Assembly: GCF_018812025.1 (NCBI RefSeq)
Contig: NC_063044.1
Span: 69,844,847-69,908,846, forward strand
Source: Megalobrama amblycephala
Lineage: Eukaryota; Chordata; Actinopteri; Cypriniformes; Xenocyprididae
DNA: 64,000 nucleotides
Direction: 5' to 3'
Below are positions 45,601-54,600 of the stretch, in pieces. The notes under the pieces were generated by a model. The model saw only the letters and a program-made list of their open reading frames with translations, did no database searches and was not told where the DNA came from. Every line of letters begins with the position of its first letter. Positions within the stretch are counted from its first letter, which is position 1. The translations under genes and the position numbers were made by a program.

Positions 45601-48600
45601 GGCCCCGGAGCTTGATGGAAGGTGTAGTGATGTTAGGTGTAGTGATGTTAGGTGTAGTGATGGGGTTTTATTTGAACCTCCGCTCCTTTGAGCTCTGGTC
45701 ACTCATGACTGTGTGGTATTGGCTGTTACGTCAGTCCAGCTGGGTTGTAGCGTCGGCCTTCTCTCAGGCCGCCTTGACATACCTGAGTGTGTTGGCCCTC
45801 TTTACTATGTGGGGGCCGCCACTCGTTGAGCTTCGGGCTATTTGTTCCCTCGTGCTGGCCTTCTGGCTACCTTGGGGTTTGCTTTTTGCTTTCAGCCTCC
45901 TCTGGTTAGAGTCACTAGGCTAAAGCCGCTGCCCTGCTGAGTGCTAGTTGGCAGGTGCCCGAGTTCTGGTTTCTATACTCGGGTTTTAGCCTTCAGTGAG
46001 CTTCAGTGATGTCATGAGCAGAGGTCGGCCCGCCATTGGGGCCGCCTCTGGCCCAACCAAGGCAGACCTTCTCTTATTCTGGCTAGTTCAGCAGTGTTGT
46101 CTGCCGTAAAAGTGGTTGGCCTCTCCTGCTAGTCGATCATTTCTGCCTCCCTGCTCATCAGGGTTGCTTCTGGTCGGGGGCCCCTTTATCTTTGTTTCTT
46201 TGTTTAAAACTAAGGTGTTTTGCATTGGCTCAGCGACAAAGCAGTGAGCTTTTGCTATTAGCTTTCCTGTTGGTTCATATGTGTTGCAGGCTTCCTCTCA
46301 CTTTGAGGGTGCACCTTTGCTGAAGCCTCCGCTCCCTGAGCTTGGTATCCTTTTTGCTAAAAAACAAACTATGGTCCTTTGTTTTTCTATGCTATGCAGA
46401 CGAGTACCCCAAGCCTGCATTTCTTTCTTACATTTAAGTATTGGCTCTGAGGAGCCTGCCTGGGTGTGGTTTTAAGAATGTAGGTTTCTCTTTTTGTTAC
46501 CTCCATTTTTGAGCTGTTCATTTTCCCTTGATTCTTAGGGGAATCCTCACCTACTTCGGGTGCTCTTGCAGCTTGCTATGTCCTAGGCTTGGTTTTTACT
46601 CGTTCCGGTTGAGCTGGTTCTCCCCTTATACCTGGGGTCATTGGAATTAGCTCCTGAAGACTGATTGGAGAGTTTAAAGCCTTCGCAGGCCGCCCTGTAT
46701 GGTCGGTTGATTAGGCTGTTGTTACTCTCTGGCCATCTATGTAAGAAGACATCTTGACTCCCATTTACCCCAGTCTCTGTTTATCCTCCCACAACTGGCC
46801 TAGTTAGAGTACCCGGCCTCCAGAGTGCCTTCCTTCACTCTGTAGATCCTAGGTTGAGTAGTCTGCTCCCCTCCTTTAGGGTTTCTGGCTATTTGCTGAG
46901 CTCTTCTCCTAGGGATGCCCATCTCTGGCCTGGTGAGTTGATGCTGCCATTTTTGCAGTTCTTTGCACAAGGTTTCTTCCTTAGTAGAAGATTCTAGAAA
47001 TCCTGTTTATTCAGACAGGTTGTAGACCTGACTAGTCTTACTTGGGCCGGTTCGGCCTCCATGGGGGCATTATAGGTGGACCCTTGTCCTCCTGGTAGTG
47101 ACCGGCTGGAGTTCTGATGGCACTCTGGCCATTCTCCCTTAAAGGGACTCCTTCTTTGGAAGAGTTAGTCCCAAGCCTGAGCAGGCTTTGGTAGGCCTTT
47201 ACCCTTGAGGCCTCCTTAAGGCTCTTAGCTCAGGCAATGGCCGAAGGGAGTTATGTCACTAACAGCCTGTGACCAAGGGGTCGGATGCTTGAGTTTCTCA
47301 GCCATGTTTGGCATGCACTCCCCTCAGCATGGCGGTGTGGGTATTTCGTTCCCCATTAGAGTTCTAGGATGCAGTGCGAGTTCCCTTTCGAAAGGGAACG
47401 TCTCAGGTTACACATGTAATCATGGTTTCCTGAGAACAGGGAATGAGACATTGCATCTCCCTGCTAGTATGACGTCATAGGCTGTCACCAGCCAATATGA
47501 TTGGTGTGATGCCATTTTCACTTCAGACACCTGTCACGCGAGGGCGTTCCCCATTAGCATTCTAGGACGCAATTTCTCGTTCCCTGTTCTCAGGGAACCA
47601 TGGTTACATGCGTAACCTGAGATGTTTTGTGTCTTTGAAAGTTACGTATTAATATGTACATATTAATAATGAGACCAGGTTGATTTTACACAGGTGCTGC
47701 AAATGTTTCATGTAAAATATGTGTAAAACGAGCATCATGTGACAACTTCATCTACAAGTTTTGATTAAATCTATTATTCAGACATGACTGTAGTAGACTG
47801 AGTTCAATTCTGGCAGTTCCAGTTGTGTCCTCTAGGGGGTGTGTGTGCTTATGTTGAGTGTGAATTTACCTGTTGAGGAAGAGTGTTCTGTCCTGTTGGA
47901 TAGACAGGTCGTGTTTGTTGATCCTGTAAAAAGAGCAGTTATTAGTAAAATCCTCCTCCTGCATTCTCCTCTCTTGTGTGGTTTATTGATGCCAAGTTTC
48001 CACAATGACGTTATGATGACAGATCCTTGTGACATGAATGGATGTTACAGGAAAATCACCACAGTGTCAAATATACACAAATATACACAGATGATTGAAG
48101 ATGAATCATATTGTTCACTGGCAGTAGATGAATGTAAATGTTGATTGTGTCGTTGGTTCATCATATTTATTCTTATCTGTGAGTTTTAGAGCAGAAACAG
48201 TTCAAATACACTAACCTATCATTATATAATCTGACTAATACGAGTGTCATATTTCAGGATCAGAGCTTATAAACACTAATAACTCATGGATCGACCTACA
48301 ATACTCACCTCAGAGTCATCAGTTCCTCTTCTGTTATCTGAAACATAACGTCAAGAGAATATTGATGATCAAACACATAATACAGTCTCCAATGAAACTG
48401 ATTTTAGAAGAATTCTAGTGCTGTAGAATAGAAACATTAAACTCTGTCTGAGAGGAATTCTGTCTAAATTACACGCTTATTTTATCAGATGTTTTGGACT
48501 TTTTGTCTGTTATATATGAGAAACTGTAAAAACTCACCGTCTCTTTTTCTGCGAATCATCCAGAGAATAAGAGCAGGAAGGAGAACAGCGAATGAAGCGA

Positions 48601-51600
48601 CAACAATCACAATCACTGAGAGAGAGACGATATTACAGTCATATTAATACTGATGTCCACTGAGCTCATTTTCACTACAATGAGTTCATTTAGATCCTGA
48701 TTCTAGAAAAACTCCAGAGTGTGAAAACAAGCACTGAAATGAGGATGATCTTCATACACACCTAGAGAGGTTGGAGTCAGTGTTGATGCTGTAGTTGATG
48801 GTACAACTATTAAAACAAGATCATATTTGAATGCATGAACACAACATCAAGACAAAAACTCGAGTGTGAAAACAAGCACTGAAATAAGGATGATGTTCAT
48901 ACACACCTGGAGAGGCTGGAATCTGTGTTGTTGATGTAGTTGCTGTAAAAACAAAATCATATTTGAATGCATGAACACAACATCAAGACAAAAACTCAAG
49001 TATGAAAACATGAGGATGATGTTCATACACACCTGGATCCAGAGAGTTTGATGTGACATCTGGAATCAGTGCTGTTATTGTAGTTGATGCTAAAATGATT
49101 AAAAACAAAATGGAAATGTATGAACACAACATCGAGACATTTCTTTTACAATCTGAGACTGATTTATTTCAGCTGCTGTAGTCCAGAGTCCAAAAGAAAC
49201 AACAACTCAATTCTATCAATCACATATATACGATATATACGATACTCTAATATATGTAATCTTTACATTAACTTTTTATTGAGCTAGAAATATGTGTAAA
49301 TTGTGCATTTTATATAGATTTGAGTTGTTCTACTTATGTATTTTCAAACAACGTATTTTTTGCCTTCAAAATATTAAATATTCAGAAAAGTCGAACGCTG
49401 CATTTTGGCCAATTACAAAGCAGCAATAATTCTCAGCATGTGAGACATTTATCTCTGGGAGTCATATTAATACTGATGTCCACTGAGCTCATTTTTACTA
49501 CAACGAGTTCATTTAAAAACTCCAGAGTGTGAAAACAAGCACTGAAATGAGGATGATCTTCATACACACCTAGAGAGGTTGGAGTCGGTGTTGATGCTGT
49601 AGTTGATGGTACAACTATTAAAAACAAAATCATATTTGAATGCATGAACACAACATCAAGAAAATTCTTTAACAAACTGAGACTGATTTATTTCATCTGC
49701 TGAAAAAAACTCAATTCCATAAATCACATATATACGATACTCTAGTATATGTACTCTTTACATTAGCTTTTTATTGAGCTAGAAATATGACAAAATTATC
49801 TGTATTTGAATTGTGTAAATTTGAATAAGTGTCTTTTAACAGCATTGAATATTAAAGGGCCATTTTATATAGATTTGAATTAGAATTTTTTAAACTTGAA
49901 TCATGGACATTTGAAATAGAAATTTTAAGGCATAATTTTCTACTTTTGTATTTTCAAACGGCATACTTTTTGCCTGCAAATATTAATTTCTAAAAATACA
50001 GATTCAGGTTTTCAACATGGATAACAAATTCAAAACACCAAATTCAATTTTCTAAAATTCAAAACACAGAAATTCAGATCGCACTGAAAGTAGGTCAGAG
50101 GTCCAACTTCCAGGTTCCACAGGGAAGAGTATAGGATCTCGGAAAAGTCGAACACTGCATTTTGGCCAATTACAGAGCAGCAATAATTCTCAGCATGTGA
50201 GACTTTCATCTCTGGGGGTCATATCAATACTGATGTCCACTGAGCTCATTTTCACTACAATGAGTTCATTTAGATCCTGATTCTAGAAAAACTCCAGAGT
50301 GTGAAAACAAGCACTGAAATGAGGATGATCTTCATACACACCTAGAGAGGTTGGAGTCAGTGTTGATGCTGTAGTTGATGGTACAACTATTAAAACAAAA
50401 TCATATTTGAATGCATGAACACAACATCAAGACATTTCTTTCACAAACTGAGACTGATTTATTTCAGCTGCTGTAGTCCAGAGCTAAAAAAAAAAAAAAA
50501 AAACTCAATTCTATCAATCACATATATACGATACTCTAGTACATGTACTCTTTACATTAGCTTTTTATTGAGTTAGAAATATGACAAAATGATCTCAATT
50601 TGAATTGTGTAAATTTGAATAAAGGTCTTTTAACAGCATTGAATATTAAAGGGCCATATAGATTTATATACATTTGAATTGGAATTTTTTAAACTTGAAT
50701 CCTGGACATTTGAAATAGAAATTTTAAGGCATAATTTTCTACTTTTGTATTTTCAAATGGCGTATTTTTTGCCTGCAAATATTAATTTCTTAAAAATACA
50801 GATTCAGGTTTTCAACATGAATAACAAATTCAAAACACCAAATTCAATTTTCTAAAATTAGCATGCGTAACAGTCAAACGTAACTATATAATTATCAAAT
50901 TTCTGCTGCATTCTGTTATCAAAGTTGGATGTTAGGCTATTTCACTCGCTGGCATTTTCAGCTCAAGAATGTCACAAATAGTCATTCAGATATGCTGAAC
51001 ATACAGACCCTATTTAAGCACCTTATTGCGACCTATATTTATGTTTTAAAGTCATGTGCCCTCTAGCTGGCGTAAAAATAATGACAGTGTCGTGTTACAA
51101 ACCCATGATCGCGTGATCACATGATTGCATATTGTTGCAATGCTCTGCCAATTGAGCTACGCAAAACCAGAAATAAGATGCAGATAAAAGGGAACAATGC
51201 ATTAAAATGAAAGTGTCCTGTTGTCGATAAGGTTGCAAATTTAGTAAACGCTCCTATGGGTCGTATTTTCATTTTTGAGTAATGACCTATATAGGCGTAT
51301 TGGTTGGAGAACATGTTGGTAACAGCAGGCACGATTACACGATTTATTTCCGCTCAATGTCATGCAAATTGTAGGCTTATTAAATTAAATCTGAAGGGAT
51401 GTGTCCGTGACCTATTAAAAATATCATGGCAGCCTGTTCATGGTCACATCGCACCTGCTGTGCTGTAAAAGGAATAGGTCTAAATGAACCATAGGCTATG
51501 TTACTTCAATCAATTAACATATTAACAAAAGAAAAAACTGCGTAGTATAGGCTGTGCTGAATTCTGGTTAATTTTTGCGCTCCACAAACCTGTTCACGGA

Positions 51601-54600
51601 AATGATCGAAAGCACATCCTTGTTTTCTTTATTTTACAAAAGCACTGTGTTTTGTTTTAATTTTAAGTGTTAAAATAAAATTAAATGACAGAGTATTATA
51701 GCCTACTGCTGTTGAAGGAAAAAATCCAAGTGATCGCGCCGGCGCCTCACGCCTGTACTGTACACACAACAGGCTATCAGTTGGATTGTTAAATTGATAT
51801 TGCAGTCTGTTCATCAAAATAAAATGCAGTCGACCGAATATAGCCTATAATAATGACACTGCTCGAGTTCAGCGTGACCACCGCCTCACTGTGCTGTTAT
51901 GCCAAGCACATTTTTGCTCATGTGAAGAATGCAACTTTACGAGGACACTGAACAAGAGTGAAGTACAAACACTTGTTTACTAAGTAAAAGTTTAGCAACC
52001 AAATGTTAGCCTACATCTCGAATAATATGGAAACATTTGGATTAGTGCTGAATGAGAGAAAGCCCAACACATTTGTTACACTTTTAAAAAGAAAATGGTT
52101 TTGGCTTTGCATTTAGGCTATATGTTGTTTATAATGAATGCTGCTATAGTTAGTTCATACAACTGCAGCTGCTGTCCTCTCAGAGATTAGGGTATTTAAT
52201 GTCTTCTGATTCTCTGTACAAATGAAAAGATGGATTAATTAAAGCCAGTGTGAACCAGTGAAGTGAGAGACTGATGATGTGTGACAGTGATCATGTGATC
52301 ATGAACCTTGTGTAGGAGCTGCTGCTGTAGTTTGGCTTGATTTCTTCTCAGAGTTTGAGCTGCTGACTGGAATCAGAAGATGAATGTTCAGATGTTCATC
52401 TGTAGGACATTAACATCATATTTTACAGTAGTAATAGTTGTTTCTCACCTGAATACTTGACAGTGTATCTGACTGAGGTCTGGAGTTGATTTCTGAGAGT
52501 AAGCTGACATCTCCACTCTCTGTTGTCATCTTCATTCAGGAGTGTTGTAGTCAGAGTGATGATACAGTGATCTGATGATATCTGATATCTGGAGTCTGTC
52601 TTCAGATCAACACCAGCCTGATTCACCCACAACAGATGAAGTCCCTCAGAACGGACCCAATAATCACAGGAGAATCCATCATATGAATACAACTGACAGG
52701 AGAGAGTCACAGAGCGACCTGGACTGATCTCAGTCTGTGAGGATGATGATGATGATGATGATGGAGACACTGAAACTGAACACAAGACACAAATCACAGA
52801 CTCTTCAATCATCATGTGAGTTTAAAGGGAGAATCTGCTCTTTTTAAACTGATCACATAATCATAAACTTACCATGAAGAACATGCAGATAAACATAAGC
52901 ATCAGTTCCTTGTTTTTGTCCATTCACATATTGTTGGCAGCTGTAAAATCCATAATCTTTTTTTTTTTTGACTTTGTTGATGTTCAGAGAGCAGTCAGAC
53001 CCCAGACTCAGTCTCTCATGTCTCTCTGTGTCTTTCTTCTTTATCCCTCCATTAATCAGTTCAACTGCTGAATGTGTGGATCTGTTACTGTAGGTCCATG
53101 TAGTTGATTTACAGTCAGGAAGAGCATTATTACAGGACAGACGGACATTTTCACCAGAACTGTTGAACACATGAGTCTCATCCACTCCACTGATTCCTGA
53201 AACACAGTATATTTGACTGATCATTATGATATATTAGGGGCAGTTGTGGTCAGATTTATAACAGCTTACTCCAGCACAAACCCTCTTTTGGTGTTAAAAA
53301 TCTACTGTCAGGATTTACTAAAGTCACACAGTGAGAAATTAGCACTGAAAAGGTGTGGACACAGTTATCTTTGCAGCTGAGCTTATTGAATAATGCATTT
53401 GTAGGAGTTTCCCTTTCAGATGCCCTGTTTAATAAATCTGTCCTCTAATGGTTAGAGAGTCTTGTAACCTGAAGGTCATGGGTTCGAGTCTCAGTACAGC
53501 AGTAATGTAGGTGTGGGAGTGAATGAACAGTGCTCTCTTCAGCTCTCTTACACTGTAGGAGCTAAATCTGATAATTTAAGTTACTGAGTTGTTTGATCCC
53601 GCAGTAATTAGGTTGACTAATTTTCTTGCTTTGATGTTACGTTGTTTACTTCCTCCAGAAGAAATGAGAAGACCATTCTTCCATTGCATCACCATACACA
53701 GTTTATTGACTCCACAAAACACCACCGTGTATAATGTCTCATTTAGTATCCAATACATAGGCCTACTTTAAAAGGAAGTCTCACATGTGTTCATCACTTT
53801 CGGGCTGTTGCGGTCAAAACCTTTTTGCCCTTCCGGGTCATAACCCACCTACAGCATTAGGAAGGCTGTCTATATACACAAGCTGTGTCCCAATTCAGGA
53901 GCTGCACACTTCATAGTGCATGACAGGAGTGGACCTTTGAAGTGAAGGAAGGTCTAACTGAGGTACAGGGTTCACCAGGTCTGCACAACAAAACCATCCC
54001 AAAAGTAGGATCATCACAGAACAAGTAAAAGTATCCCAATTCCAAACAATGAGCCGAGCGTCGTTACATGGCTAGCGGCTGTGTGACAGACAGCTGACAG
54101 CATACAGGAAAGGGATGCAGAGAATTTTTATGACTTTCTATTTGGTTTTCACATGCTTCACTGCTGGCGACCATATGAACAGGTAAAACATGTATGTGTA
54201 GTGATGTTTGTGACGTGTCTGAAACATCACCATCATTAAATACATGGCCAATGAGGTACAGCTCTGCTTTTGTATATAAATCTGTTGTTCATGCCCCCTG
54301 GAGTTCGTCTTGGTCGAAAGCTCGCCCCTTTTCTTTCACTGCTGTGGACTGCAGAGTGTGACGTCGGTCCGCAAAGGCTGTGTGTGTGTGTGTCTCTCCA
54401 ACCCTCGCTCTGGGCCGCGCTGCTGCTTTGGGTCGTCGACACTTCTGGTCCAGTGGCTAAGTGGGCCTGACATTTGTTTTCTTTTTGTTTCTTTTGTGGT
54501 CATAATATTTTTCGTTTGAGTTAATTTGTTCATTTTGTTATTTGTATTGATTTATCTTTTGTATTACTGTCACCAACCCTCAGTTTTGTGATTTTGACTG

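Larger units (their letters stand above)
44443..47622 (+). mobile_element. DIRS-like retrotransposon, non-autonomous, with inverted ends and internal complementary region
   Basis: Outer segments 44470-44580 and 47466-47575 are inverted copies (AATGGGGAACGCCCTCGCGTGACAGG at the left; its reverse complement at the right). Near the right end an internal block (47366-47460) is complementary to both outermost ends in succession. GGATGCAGTGCGAGTTCCC (47370) mirrors the left end; GTCTCAGGTTACACATGTAA (47399) mirrors the right end (TTACATGCGTAACCTGAGA at 47604). That is the signature of DIRS elements, which replicate through circles. No target duplication is visible, as expected. Only a Gag-like ORF is present; no reverse transcriptase or tyrosine recombinase was found in 45360-47360. 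Confidence 0.8.

Noticed and set aside
45612..45923. 103-residue hydrophobic frame inside the DIRS-like element
   Set aside because: The hydrophobic, Leu/Trp-rich text comes from T/G-rich composition. It has no relation to DIRS proteins.
51085..51165. tRNA gene
   Set aside because: Good box A, but the anticodon and T arms cannot form and box B is poor. Treated as a SINE head.
53440..53545. tRNA gene on the plus strand
   Set aside because: Boxes A and B are present but there is no acceptor stem pairing and a SINE-like tail follows.
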